A DNA stretch of 64,000 nt, taken from Desulfoscipio geothermicus (GTDB lineage Bacteria; Bacillota; Desulfotomaculia; Desulfotomaculales; Desulfallaceae). Shown here in pieces: positions 18,100-27,176 of this stretch. Made by a program: the position numbers and the translations under genes. Position 1 is the stretch's first letter. Every line of letters starts with the position of its first letter. The DNA lies in NCBI GenBank assembly GCA_016841205.1, contig JAENZP010000002.1, forward strand, positions 248,001 through 312,000, read 5' to 3'. The notes under the pieces were generated by a model. It did no database searches. It had not been told where the DNA came from and saw only the letters and a list, made by a program, of their open reading frames with translations.

Positions 18100-18226
18100 A
18101 AATACAACTCCTGACTTATCTATTTATATATATCTTTATTTAAAGTTATTCGGTAATATAAGCTTCTAGTTATAGAAATACTATTAATAGTAGTTAGTTT
18201 ATCACTTAACTAAGCGAGCATTCTTA

Positions 18227-18964
18227 CTACCATTGGCTCTTACTTTTATTAGAATTAATCTCTCCGTAATCAAAAAGACTTTTGCTAGAGAGGAGTTGTT
18301 CCTTTGAAAAGTTTAACTCATCCCCTTCAACGTTTAAACTGTAACCTTCACTTTTTATTCCCCACCGGTAATCAAAACCAAAGCAGTCAGCTTTAAAGCC
18401 ATAACTATTCGCTAAAATAGTATCTCGAACGGTTATACATTTTTCCACAAATTCTTCTTTCGAAATCTTGTCGCCCTTAAAATATATGTTTAAGTTGAAT
18501 GGTTCCTCTATGTCCTTTGAATAAATAGTATTGGATGGGTACTTATCTTTCTTAATATAAATCTCTGCCTTTACTTTAGATGTTTCCATGACCTTATCCT
18601 TGGCTATTGGGAATACTATTTTGACGATTTGTTCTGAAAAGTGCTGGCTCAACTCCTGGTCCTTGGCATATTTATCAAGATATTCATCATAAATGTAACC
18701 ATTTCCCCTCGGGGATACCAAGAATTGAACATTCATATTTTGGGGGGAGTAGGCTTTTGCCAAATAGTGTCCAAGCTTAAAGTTATAATAGACCTTTTTG
18801 ATTTTAAACTCTTCCTCCGGATAATTCATGGCCAAGTAGCTTTCTACTTTTTTAGTAGCTATATATCTGTTTATCGGATTTCCATTGAAACTGTTATATA
18901 TAAAACCAGTAAAAAATACTAAAACAATGGATAGAAAAAGCAAAATTATTTTTAATTTTTTCAT
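18227..18964 (-). CDS. Membrane-anchored extracellular protein, unknown (YfjL-like?)
   Basis: 245 aa with an N-terminal hydrophobic anchor (residues ~4-24) followed by a polar domain. It contains IATKKVESYLAMNYPEEEF and GHYLAKAYSPQNMNVQFLV, which recall Bacillus YfjL-like proteins of unknown function; this match is from memory and tentative. It has no lipobox. Alone on the minus strand; the next gene downstream is the small membrane protein at 17800. Confidence 0.65.
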   Translation of the reverse strand: MKKLKIILLFLSIVLVFFTGFIYNSFNGNPINRYIATKKVESYLAMNYPEEEFKIKKVYYNFKLGHYLAKAYSPQNMNVQFLVSPRGNGYIYDEYLDKYAKDQELSQHFSEQIVKIVFPIAKDKVMETSKVKAEIYIKKDKYPSNTIYSKDIEEPFNLNIYFKGDKISKEEFVEKCITVRDTILANSYGFKADCFGFDYRWGIKSEGYSLNVEGDELNFSKEQLLSSKSLFDYGEINSNKSKSQW

Positions 18965-19003
18965 AAGAGCTTGTTCCTTTAAATAAGTGTAATTTCATCA
19001 TGT

Positions 19004-19198
19004 TTAAGATTTAGTACACATTATAGACATTTTCGGTTCTTCCTGTCCTTGTTTTTGCAGGATTCCTTGTACCAATCCCTTGTCATACATACTCATCTGT
19101 CCGGCCATCCCTGTGAATGCTTCAATCGCAAAAATAGCCAGCATCTCCGAGGATGCCGGCACAAGTTGATAATTAACATATTCGCCAAAATATTGCAT
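19004..19198 (-). CDS. Doubtful small protein
   Basis: A 64-aa open frame with one weakly hydrophobic stretch (EMLAIFAIEAFTGMAG). The ribosome-binding site is poor (AGGATA directly before ATG). It may be a fragment of a lost gene. Nothing else is seen between 18965 and 19310. Confidence 0.25.
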   Translation of the reverse strand: MQYFGEYVNYQLVPASSEMLAIFAIEAFTGMAGQMSMYDKGLVQGILQKQGQEEPKMSIMCTKS

Positions 19199-19310
19199 TA
19201 TCCTGTATATGTTTACAAAAAAATATACCTATCAATATCCTGCCAAACCTTTGAAAAAGCTAGCAAAGATATATTTTGCGAAGTATATAAAAGAAATAAA
19301 GCCTATGCTG

Positions 19311-20426
19311 CTATATTTTCCTTACAAGGTTCTGCCGGGAAGGATTATGGTACATTTTTTTAAATTCAGTGGGAGTGTATCCGGTATATTTCTTAAACAA
19401 GTGACTGAAATAATCCGGCTTACTATAGCCTAATTTTTCACTTACTTCATAGTTTTTAAGTTCACCGGTTTGTATGAGATATTTGGCATGTTCCATTTTG
19501 ACTCTGGTTACAAAATCATTGAAGTTGCAGCCTGTCTTTTGCTTGAAAAGTTTACCGATATAATCCTTGCTCATGTGCACTTCGTTGGTAACCATTTCAA
19601 GTTTAACATCCTGTTCAACATGCTCTATAACGTAAGCGCAGGTTTTTCTGATGGCACTGTCGGCATGATGTAATTCATATTTTTTGATTATTTCCATGCA
19701 GTTGTTAATATACATAAAGCATTTTTGCCTCAGTTCGGCAATTGATTGAACCTCCGTCATATCACAGGTAAAATTTTTGCCTTCAAGTTTTTGCAACCAG
19801 GGAAGGGCAGCGTAAATTTCTTCATTTAAATTCACAAGCAGCATATTTAAGACAATGCTCATTTTGTATAGATCACTGTCAAATAATTTGTTAATTTCGG
19901 CAAAGATGTTTTCCATCTCTTGAGTGAGCAGAGAACTGCCGGACAATAGACAATCGGCAAGTCTCTTTTCATACTGTTTGAGATAATAAAGTTGGACGAT
20001 TTCCGCCAGTTGTCTTTTCTTGACTTCCATCAGCGTTCTTTTTTGATACTCTTTTTTTAAGTAGGTTTTTACTCTTGCTAAAGCTTCGCCAAGCATATTA
20101 TCGTTGAAAGGCTTGGTCATATAGTCAAAAACGCCTAATCGTATACCCTGCTTGGCATATTCAAAATCACTGTGTGTACTAAGGAATATGACACAAGCCT
20201 GCAAATTCATGTTTTTAATCTCCTGCATAAACTCAATGCCATCCATCCCCGGCATTCTAATATCCGTAATAATCAGGTCAAAATGAGCGTATTTAAGTTT
20301 TTGCAGGGCTTCTTTGCCGTCACAAGCTTCGTCTGCAATGGCAAAACCAAGGGATTCCCATCTCTTAAACCGCTTGAGCATATATATTGTTGATTTGTCA
20401 TCATCAATAATCAACACTTTATACAT
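19311..20426 (-). CDS. AraC-type two-component response regulator
   Basis: 371 aa. The receiver domain (1-~120) has the acidic pair IIDDD, the phospho-acceptor Asp in LIITDIRMPGMDG, and the Lys in YMTKPF. The C-terminal ~100 residues carry two helix-turn-helix motifs of the AraC family: MVTNEVHMSKDYIGKLFKQ and YEVSEKLGYSKPDYFSHLF. This is the YesN-like layout. It lies 11 nt after the hybrid kinase gene on the same strand and is the obvious output partner. Its targets are unknown. Confidence 0.93.
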   Translation of the reverse strand: MYKVLIIDDDKSTIYMLKRFKRWESLGFAIADEACDGKEALQKLKYAHFDLIITDIRMPGMDGIEFMQEIKNMNLQACVIFLSTHSDFEYAKQGIRLGVFDYMTKPFNDNMLGEALARVKTYLKKEYQKRTLMEVKKRQLAEIVQLYYLKQYEKRLADCLLSGSSLLTQEMENIFAEINKLFDSDLYKMSIVLNMLLVNLNEEIYAALPWLQKLEGKNFTCDMTEVQSIAELRQKCFMYINNCMEIIKKYELHHADSAIRKTCAYVIEHVEQDVKLEMVTNEVHMSKDYIGKLFKQKTGCNFNDFVTRVKMEHAKYLIQTGELKNYEVSEKLGYSKPDYFSHLFKKYTGYTPTEFKKMYHNPSRQNLVRKI

Positions 20427-20437
20427 TTTACATCTTC

Positions 20438-23173
20438 CTAACTTATTCCATCACAAACAGATTTCCCGCTGATTCGCGAAACAATCTCTTGCAAATCCAC
20501 TGATGCTTCGTAAAAATTATAGGACGAGATATTTTTATCCAATTGACCAAATTCTTTTGCCCCCAAATTTTGCTTAAGCTGATCCTTACAAGCCTGAAAT
20601 AAATCTTTTGCCTGAACATCTCCATCCTGAAGCAAGGCAATCAGCATTTTAAGAGCCTGGTGGACATCTCCAAGCGCAACCTTTTTTTCTTCATCCTCTT
20701 CGGTATTAATTACATCATCCAAAAAAGCTGTGGCAAAAACACAAAGGTACCGCAAATCTTCCTTGAAATGATGCATAGCTCGGTCAAGTTGATTTTGATC
20801 ATTATTTAATATTGCTTGTTCGAGCGCTAAACCGGCCTCTTTTAATCTTATTGCTCCAATATTATCGGCTATGCCTTTGACTGTATGAACTAATAATTTC
20901 GCTTCTGTAAACTCTTTTAAAGATAAAAGATTCTCGAGTTTATCAGCATCTTCGCTATGATTGCGGATAAATTGCTCTACTATCTCCCGGTATTTCTTTT
21001 TGTTGCCGCCTATTCTTCCGATGGCTTTTTCCCAATCCAGATAAGCTTGATTATCATTTGACGCTTCAATTTCTTGATCAGGCATATCCGCAGAATCTTC
21101 CTCAGCGGCCTCGATTTGAATATAACTCTTCAAAACTTCAATCAGTTTTAATGGATCTAATGGTTTGGTCAAATAACCATTCATACCTGCTGCTTTAGCT
21201 TTTTCAGCCACCCCTTCTACCGCGTCCGCCGACAAAGCGATAATGGGCAGGTTCTCCTTGTTCTGTAAAGCCCTGATCCGGCGTGTTGTTTCGTAGCCAT
21301 CCATCTCGGGCATGCGAATATCCATTATAGCAGCATCATAAAAGTTTTGTTCAACCATTTGTATAGCTGTAAAACCGTTTTCAGCCGTATCGGTGTCAAA
21401 ACCCAACTGGTTGAGGATTTCTTCAGTCATTTGCAAATTAATGAGGTTATCCTCGGTCAACAGGATTTTTTTCTTTTCAAATATCCTGGTTAATCCGGCC
21501 ATTTGACCTTCCTTCTGTTCCACAGGAGTTTTGTCCACTAATGAAAAATTAGCTGTAAAACTAAATGTCGACCCCTTCCCTGTTTCACTTACCACTTCTA
21601 TATGGCCACCCATGAGTTCAACCATTTTTTTGCAAATGGCCAACCCCAAACCTGTACCGCCATATTTTCTTGATGTTGAAGCATCTCCCTGGCTAAAAAC
21701 CTGGAAAAGCGACTTTTTCTGTTCTTCAGAGATGCCTATTCCCGTATCGGCAATGCTAAAACGCAAATTAAGCCGGTTTTGCTCTTTGCTTAGTAATTCA
21801 ACCAAAATACCTATGCTTCCCTCATGGGTAAATTTTACGCTGTTGGCCAGCAGGTTTAGAATTACCTGTTTAAGTCGCACCGAATCCCCTTTTATATACT
21901 GAGGCACATCCGGTTTGACGTTTAAATTAAGTTGAACCCCCTTGCGTTGAGCTTCAAGACCCACCATACCGCAAAGATCATCCATAATCCTGAATAGGTC
22001 GAAATCAACAATCTCAAGTGTCATTCTGCGCGCTTCAATTTTCGAGAAATCGAGAATTTCATTAATAATGCCCAATAAATTCTTAGCCGCCATATCAATT
22101 TTATCAACATACTCTTTTTGCTTTAGGTTTAAGTCGTTATTTTCCAATAAATAGGTGTACCCGGTTATTGTATTTAACGGCGTTCTAATTTCATGACTCA
22201 TATTTGCCAGAAATTCACTTTTGGCGCGGTTGGCGCGCTCAGCCTCATCTTTGGCGGCTTTCATGGTTTCCTCCGCCTGTCCTCGTTTCACCAATTCATC
22301 TTGAAATGAGCCGTATAAATTATTAAACGTATTGGCTAGCAGTCTAAGTTCATATGAACCTTCGGGAACCAACCTGAAACTTGCACTGCTAAATGAAATA
22401 TCTTTCAACAACTCGGTATAATTCTTGATTGGATAGTTTATTTGTGTAAAAAGAATTCTAATTAACAACGCAACGGCGCCAATAATTATACCGGCCAGTA
22501 TCGTCTGTAAAATTGCGGCTCTTCCGGTTCCTTGCTGGGCTACTTCCAATTCGGCTTCCAAACGCGCATTCATAACCTGTTGAAATTCTTCAATGGGGCT
22601 CATGATGCTTTTCTTGTCCGCGTCATACTGAGCGTCAAACATAATGTCGCGCGCTTTGGCAAGCTTTTCTTCTTTGCTTAGCAGACGTTCTTCAGCGCTT
22701 AAATGGAAACCGGCAACCTCAGGAACCATGTTGGCCTCCGTTTCTCCCAAACCTTCTAAGACCAACCGCATGGAGTGTCTCTCGGTTTCAACAAGATCAT
22801 CGGAATGTTTTTTTGCCTCTGCCAACAATGACTTCTCGGCAGGTGGCGAATCAAGTTCACCAAGCCGGTCAATAACATGATCTCTTGTTTTAGTTATATT
22901 AATCTCTTCCCAATATTTATTTAAATGTGTAATATCTTTAGTTACAGCATATTTTCTGGCTTCATCCGTCAAATAATCGGAGGCGTCCGCCAGGTCCATA
23001 CCGAGCTGTTTGAATTCTGTTCTTCTTTTTTCAGCAGTTTGCTCGGCTTCAATACTTTGACTCATATATAAAATACTACCTGCCAGCAATGTCGCGATGA
23101 GAAAAAATATACCCAAGATCAGCGCACTAATGGTTGACTGCTTGATAACCATTTTTGAGTTCATGTCAGTCAC
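20438..23173 (-). CDS. Hybrid sensor histidine kinase with REC and HPt domains
   Basis: 911 aa, membrane bound. Two hydrophobic helices (~15-37 and ~222-245) bracket a helical extracellular sensor domain, followed by a HAMP-like linker. HisKA has EFLANMSHEIRTPLNTITGY; the ATPase has NLLANSVKFTHEG, ADTGIGISEEQ and GGTGLGLAICKKMV. A receiver domain (KILLTEDNLINLQM, AAIMDIRMPEMDGYE) and an HPt domain (LLVHTVKGIADNIGA) follow. It could relay phosphate His-Asp-His-Asp to the regulator gene directly downstream. The signal is unknown. Confidence 0.94.
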   Translation of the reverse strand: MTDMNSKMVIKQSTISALILGIFFLIATLLAGSILYMSQSIEAEQTAEKRRTEFKQLGMDLADASDYLTDEARKYAVTKDITHLNKYWEEINITKTRDHVIDRLGELDSPPAEKSLLAEAKKHSDDLVETERHSMRLVLEGLGETEANMVPEVAGFHLSAEERLLSKEEKLAKARDIMFDAQYDADKKSIMSPIEEFQQVMNARLEAELEVAQQGTGRAAILQTILAGIIIGAVALLIRILFTQINYPIKNYTELLKDISFSSASFRLVPEGSYELRLLANTFNNLYGSFQDELVKRGQAEETMKAAKDEAERANRAKSEFLANMSHEIRTPLNTITGYTYLLENNDLNLKQKEYVDKIDMAAKNLLGIINEILDFSKIEARRMTLEIVDFDLFRIMDDLCGMVGLEAQRKGVQLNLNVKPDVPQYIKGDSVRLKQVILNLLANSVKFTHEGSIGILVELLSKEQNRLNLRFSIADTGIGISEEQKKSLFQVFSQGDASTSRKYGGTGLGLAICKKMVELMGGHIEVVSETGKGSTFSFTANFSLVDKTPVEQKEGQMAGLTRIFEKKKILLTEDNLINLQMTEEILNQLGFDTDTAENGFTAIQMVEQNFYDAAIMDIRMPEMDGYETTRRIRALQNKENLPIIALSADAVEGVAEKAKAAGMNGYLTKPLDPLKLIEVLKSYIQIEAAEEDSADMPDQEIEASNDNQAYLDWEKAIGRIGGNKKKYREIVEQFIRNHSEDADKLENLLSLKEFTEAKLLVHTVKGIADNIGAIRLKEAGLALEQAILNNDQNQLDRAMHHFKEDLRYLCVFATAFLDDVINTEEDEEKKVALGDVHQALKMLIALLQDGDVQAKDLFQACKDQLKQNLGAKEFGQLDKNISSYNFYEASVDLQEIVSRISGKSVCDGIS

Positions 23174-23196
23174 CTCCGCTTAGCAGGTAAAAAAAT

Positions 23197-23247
23197 AAGG
23201 CAAAGAAGCTGGTGTGCAAACTCTGCACGGCACAGCTTCTTTGCCTT
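23197..23247 (-). terminator. Strong hairpin with T-run in the leader of the hybrid kinase
   Basis: AAGGCAAAGAAGCT pairs exactly with AGCTTCTTTGCCTT, with an inner GTGCA/TGCAC stem. On the minus strand it is followed by ATTTTTTTACC and then, only 24 nt before the kinase start, its ribosome-binding site GGAGGTGA. No gene ends upstream on that strand, so this looks like an attenuator of the kinase operon. Confidence 0.6.
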
Positions 23248-23362
23248 ACAATTTATTGTAAACTATAATAATGGAATTTTCAATTGTTTTTATGTGTTCC
23301 TTCGTTTAATATTTAATTACCCGAAAAGAGGACGCACAAAATATATCCACGGAGATGGTACC

Positions 23363-24475
23363 TTGGAAATAATCCAAAATAACAATCAACCGGAAATATT
23401 ACTGGTAGAAGATACACCGGAACATATTGAAGCGGTTGTAGCGATACTACAAAAAAACAATTACAAAATAAGAATTGCCAACAAATGGAGTACTGCTTTA
23501 AAACTACTAAGTCAGCACCAACCGGATTTAATTTTATTGGATATTTTTATGCCTGAAATGGATGGTTTTGAACTGTGTAAAACCATTAAAAGAAACAGCG
23601 CTTTTTGTAGTATTCCCATTATTTTTTTAACTGCCCGGGATGATGAAGATAGCATCCGGAAGGGGTTCGAACTGGGAGCACAGGATTACGTGATTAAGCC
23701 CTTCAACGCCTCCGAACTGCTGGCCCGTATAAAAACACATATTAAACTAAAGCAGCAAACCGAATCACTTAAAGAAGCAAATCGCGAATTGGACAGCTTT
23801 TGCTATACTATAGCTCACGATTTAAAGGCCCCTTTGCTGTCAATTAATAAGCTTATTGAATATCTTGTTGCAGATTATGGACATGAATTAAACAGTGAAG
23901 GCCAGGAACTGGCTACTATTATTCAGGAAAAATCCCTGGAAGTCATTGCTGTGATAGATCACTTGCTTGAGCTTTCCAAGATGTGTGAAATGCCTATGCA
24001 AAATGAAGTTATAAAACTGGAGCATTTGTTCCTTGATGTGTATAATGAGCTTGTTCAGCTGCAAGATCAACGGCAAGTGGAATTAAATCTTAAACCTTTG
24101 CCTGATATAAACGGCGATCCCGTAATGATGAGGATGCTTATCTCGAATATACTTTCGAATGCATTAAAATATACGCGAACCAGACAAGTTGCCACGATTG
24201 ATGTTAGCTTTAGCGAGAACGAAAACGAATACACTTTCGCGGTGAGGGATAATGGCGTAGGGTTCGATATGCGTTATTCGGCCCGGCTTTTTGGTGTATT
24301 TCAAAGACTCCATTCGCAAAAAGAGTTTGAAGGTTCAGGCGTAGGGCTTGCAATATGCCAGAAAATACTTAAAAGGCATTACGGCCAAGCCTGGATGATT
24401 GGCGAAGTTGATAAAGGCGCAACTTTTTATTTTACTTTTCCGAAGCAAGCAGTATGTACCGCAACAACATCGTGA
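23363..24475 (+). CDS. Receiver-histidine kinase fusion (cytoplasmic)
   Basis: About 370 aa. An N-terminal receiver domain (ILLVEDTPEHIEAVV, LILLDIFMPEMDGFELC, YVIKPFNASELLARI) is joined to a HisKA domain (FCYTIAHDLKAPLLSINKL) and an ATPase domain (ISNILSNALKYTRT, VRDNGVGFD, GSGVGLAICQKILKRH). No membrane segment, so it acts in the cytoplasm, probably as a relay. The TTG at 23363 is chosen for GGAG eight bases upstream; upstream in-frame codons lack a site. It diverges from the hybrid kinase operon with which it may work. Confidence 0.9.
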   Translation: MEIIQNNNQPEILLVEDTPEHIEAVVAILQKNNYKIRIANKWSTALKLLSQHQPDLILLDIFMPEMDGFELCKTIKRNSAFCSIPIIFLTARDDEDSIRKGFELGAQDYVIKPFNASELLARIKTHIKLKQQTESLKEANRELDSFCYTIAHDLKAPLLSINKLIEYLVADYGHELNSEGQELATIIQEKSLEVIAVIDHLLELSKMCEMPMQNEVIKLEHLFLDVYNELVQLQDQRQVELNLKPLPDINGDPVMMRMLISNILSNALKYTRTRQVATIDVSFSENENEYTFAVRDNGVGFDMRYSARLFGVFQRLHSQKEFEGSGVGLAICQKILKRHYGQAWMIGEVDKGATFYFTFPKQAVCTATTS

Positions 24476-24486
24476 AGGAGTTACTG

Positions 24487-24716
24487 AATATTTAATTATA
24501 TAGTTGTTCGAAAAGGCCTTTTATGTATTGATTCTGACTCTTATTTATCTCTTTTAAGACTTCTATCCAGCCAAGCGATAACGATACTTTCTTAAGGAAA
24601 TCGTTTAAAACCGTATGCTTGAAACAGCCCACGAATCTTTACTTTGCATTGCCATTTCAATAAGTGCAACCCATATTAGCCAATATTTATCTTCCCGAAA
24701 AATATGCAATATATCG
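24487..24716. repeat. 230-bp direct repeat, copy A
   Basis: Identical to 25459-25688 at all but one position. Copy A begins 11 nt after the kinase stop. It corresponds to the last ~37 codons plus downstream sequence of the cyclase-like gene whose intact end lies in copy B, so A is a truncated duplicate. Confidence 0.9.
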
Positions 24717-24860
24717 TATCAACCAACCCAATGGGCATGCTTACCAAGTCTCACAACAACATGAGTAAAACCGGTATACCTTCCCAAACAGGGAAAACCT
24801 ATCTTTTCAGAGACTACCGCCTCACTAACGTTTTTAAGCAGGTAAACATAAATATAAAGC

Positions 24861-25214
24861 TTAGCTTATCCTGTTAACTTCCAGGGTTGGATACCCTTTC
24901 CAATTTGTCAGGTTTATCTTAATTATTTTCGCTGAGCCAAAGTACCCCTTTGGAGTGTAAGCTATAATACCGTCAGACAGAAATTCATTATAATCTTCAG
25001 GAACTTGTGGCTTACCTGTATGCACGACAGGCTCACTGACACCACAACCTCAGCCAATACCTAAAGGTTCAAATCCCATGATAATGGATCCGTCTCTGGC
25101 AAAAATATATGCCTTAGCGTCTTCCGAAATTTCAAACTTGATGGTTTTAGGCGAATCACTAGACGCCGATTTACTTACCGTCGCATTATTGATGTCAGGG
25201 TTAATTACAAACAT
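24861..25214 (-). CDS. Probable selenoprotein, CC/Se-motif (HesB-related) type, in-frame UGA
   Basis: Reading through the TGA at 25050-25052 gives one continuous protein of about 117 aa. Before it: FEISEDAKAYIFARDGSI and GFEPLGIG. After it: GCGVSEPVVHTGKP, then DGIIAYTPKGYFG and LTNWKGYPTLEVNRIS. This order (ISxxAxxYI, U/C-rich glycine motif, PxVxxGKP, DGIxxY, final LEV) matches my memory of the CC/Se motif family, where Sec replaces a Cys. A hairpin of SECIS shape follows the TGA. The start at 25214 has AGGGGAG upstream; the ATG at 25244 is the alternative. Function unknown, likely redox or Fe-S. Confidence 0.72.
25012..25046 (-). promoter_or_regulatory. Putative bacterial SECIS hairpin
   Basis: Just after the TGA on the minus strand, TGTGG can pair with CCACA and, inside it, CCTGT with ACAGG around the loop CGTGCAT. 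A U/G-containing apical loop about 20-30 nt after UGA is the known bacterial SECIS arrangement for SelB. Folding was done by eye. Confidence 0.5.
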
Positions 25215-25359
25215 TTTAACCATCTCCCCTGGTTTAATTTTCATTAGTATACCCTTTCAGCTAGAACCCTTCAATAACATTGTCACAATATTGTTCATGA
25301 CCCAAGTATAGGCCCGGAGGTTAACCCTGCGCAACAAACTTTCACAATTCAAGGGGTCA

Positions 25360-25429
25360 GGTATAGGGGTCAGACCTTGACATTTGACACTGAACTGCGT
25401 GTCAAATGTCAAGGTCTGACCCCTATACC
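25360..25429. repeat. Large perfect palindrome (REP-like)
   Basis: Arms 25360-25390 and 25399-25429 (31 bp, starting ggtataggggtcagacc) are exact reverse complements with an 8-nt loop. The ggggtcagaccttgacatt theme is typical of REP elements spread by RAYT-type (REP-associated tyrosine) transposases. No transposase gene is in the window. Confidence 0.8.
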
Positions 25430-25458
25430 CCTGCAACAACATCCAACTCTACTTGAAA

Positions 25459-25688
25459 AATATTTAATTATATAGTTGTTCGAAAAGGCCTTTTATGTAT
25501 TGATTCTGACTCTTATTTATCTCTTTTAAGACTTCTATCCAGCCAAGCGATAACGATACTTTCTTAAGGAAATCGTTTAAAACCGTATGCTTGAAACAGC
25601 CCACGAATCTTTACTTTGCATTGCCATTTCAATAAGTGCAACCCATATTAGCCAATATTTATCTTCCCGAAAAATGTGCAATATATCG
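25459..25688. repeat. 230-bp direct repeat, copy B
   Basis: Copy B of the repeat also at 24487-24716 (one mismatch). It covers the 3' end of the cyclase-like gene and 118 nt beyond its stop. Confidence 0.9.
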
Positions 25689-26416
25689 GAAAACAATTCA
25701 GAAGGTCTAGTAGCCTCAAAGAATTTTGAGTAACTTAAAAGACCAATTCTAAGAGTGCCAATGTGTTGAAGCATGTGTTCATCAGTAGCATTATTATCAA
25801 TTACTAATTTAATAGCAATATCAATTAGTTCTTCAATCTCTCGTTTTTGATCGTCATCTTCTTTTGATAGATCAGAGTACCATAATGCATCTTTGTATTG
25901 ATATCTACTCCAAAATTCAATTGAATCATCATTATATAAAATGGTTCGTATATTCTGGTTCCAGGTGAATTCAATATCCTCACCATTATCTAAATTGACA
26001 GCTACCAGGAGACGACTACCTTTAACACCACTTTCCATTTTAACTGAATGAACTAAAGCAGGACTAACAATAAATTCGTTTTTAATATTAGAAGCTACTG
26101 TTCTAGGCTCAATATTTACTACTCCGATCGAAATCCCTCCGCGTGGTAATAGAAAATATCGTTCTCTTTCCGTATACCGCGCATTCATTCGTAAGCATTC
26201 ACGATATAACTGGCAAACAGTGTCTAGCATTAAGGACTTATCATCACTATATGCAATTAATGAATCCGAAAAAAGAGTTCCTGTTATCTCCGGATTTTTA
26301 TGTATTAATTTATAAGCTATATTGTAGAAGTCATCGAGAACATCCTTTGCCCTATTATAGTCATACCTTACCATGTTACTAAACCCTAAAAGGTCCAAAA
26401 ACGCCAAGGCCTTCAC
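25577..26416 (-). CDS. Cyclase-fold-like protein, unknown function
   Basis: About 279 aa. KALAFLDLLGFSNMV, then GTLFSDSLIAYSDD and LPRGGISIG follow the beta-strand and Asp pattern of class III nucleotide cyclases: an Asp in FLD, a second acidic run in FSDS, and RGGIS. The C-terminal half is helical. Similar stand-alone cyclase-like proteins occur in genomic islands; whether this one makes a cyclic nucleotide is unknown. GTG at 26416 is chosen for GGGAGGG nine bases upstream; the ATG at 26434 lacks a site. Its 3' end is duplicated at 24487-24716. Confidence 0.7.
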   Translation of the reverse strand: MKALAFLDLLGFSNMVRYDYNRAKDVLDDFYNIAYKLIHKNPEITGTLFSDSLIAYSDDKSLMLDTVCQLYRECLRMNARYTERERYFLLPRGGISIGVVNIEPRTVASNIKNEFIVSPALVHSVKMESGVKGSRLLVAVNLDNGEDIEFTWNQNIRTILYNDDSIEFWSRYQYKDALWYSDLSKEDDDQKREIEELIDIAIKLVIDNNATDEHMLQHIGTLRIGLLSYSKFFEATRPSELFSDILHIFREDKYWLIWVALIEMAMQSKDSWAVSSIRF

Positions 26417-26636
26417 AATTAATGTCCCTCCCATATAACCTGCTTTTTAATCTATTAGAGCAACCGTCTTTGGCAATAACATCTGGCCATTACCGTATAA
26501 AGGCACATCCGCTTTCTCAAAATGCTGGGGGTAACGTCGTCAACTCATTTATATTACCAATCGGCGCCAGAACTGTCTTAGAGCCATTATCCATTAAAAG
26601 TGTAACTTTAATATTAATTCAAAACACCCCGTTATC

Positions 26637-27143
26637 TTACTGGCTGTCAGATAATTTGCCGACGGCATAGGAAAGACCTATTCTAGCAGTCCAAGTCAAG
26701 GCCTCGTTTAACTCATCATAAAGATCAAGGAACTCTCCCTGGAACAAATCCTGGTTAGTTTTTAGCCACTCCTGAAAAGCACTAAACATATCAGCGCACA
26801 TCGGCATGGCCGCATTAACGAAATCGGCAGCATTTGGCGATATCGATGCCCCAACGTCACCGTTTAAAAGGTCAGCTTCGGAAAAGGACAAGGTTACATT
26901 CCCATCATTAGCAGCCTGCCAAAGGGAAAACGTTTCAATGCCTTTGGCAAAAACATAATTAAAAGCCTTTTGGATGATTTGGATGGATAACCCGTTTGCA
27001 TCGGGGTTTTCAAATATCGTTTCTGTTGCCGCATCGGCCAGGCTTTTTAGTACCCCTAAAGTTTCAGGGATAATATGTGGATTTTCGTCTTCTAATAAGC
27101 CACATTCGATAGCGGAACTTTTTATGGGTTCCTTGCTGAACAT
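26637..27143 (-). CDS. Hypothetical soluble protein
   Basis: 168 aa, acidic, mostly helical, no signal peptide, membrane segment or known motif. It contains IQKAFNYVFAKGIETFSLW and MFSAFQEWLKTNQDLFQGEF. No family recognised. It lies about 200 nt upstream of the cyclase-like gene on the same strand; the 26435-26636 gap holds no feature I can name. Confidence 0.55.
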   Translation of the reverse strand: MFSKEPIKSSAIECGLLEDENPHIIPETLGVLKSLADAATETIFENPDANGLSIQIIQKAFNYVFAKGIETFSLWQAANDGNVTLSFSEADLLNGDVGASISPNAADFVNAAMPMCADMFSAFQEWLKTNQDLFQGEFLDLYDELNEALTWTARIGLSYAVGKLSDSQ

Positions 27144-27176
27144 AGATGCATCACTCTTTCTAAGGTTTTAAGAAAA

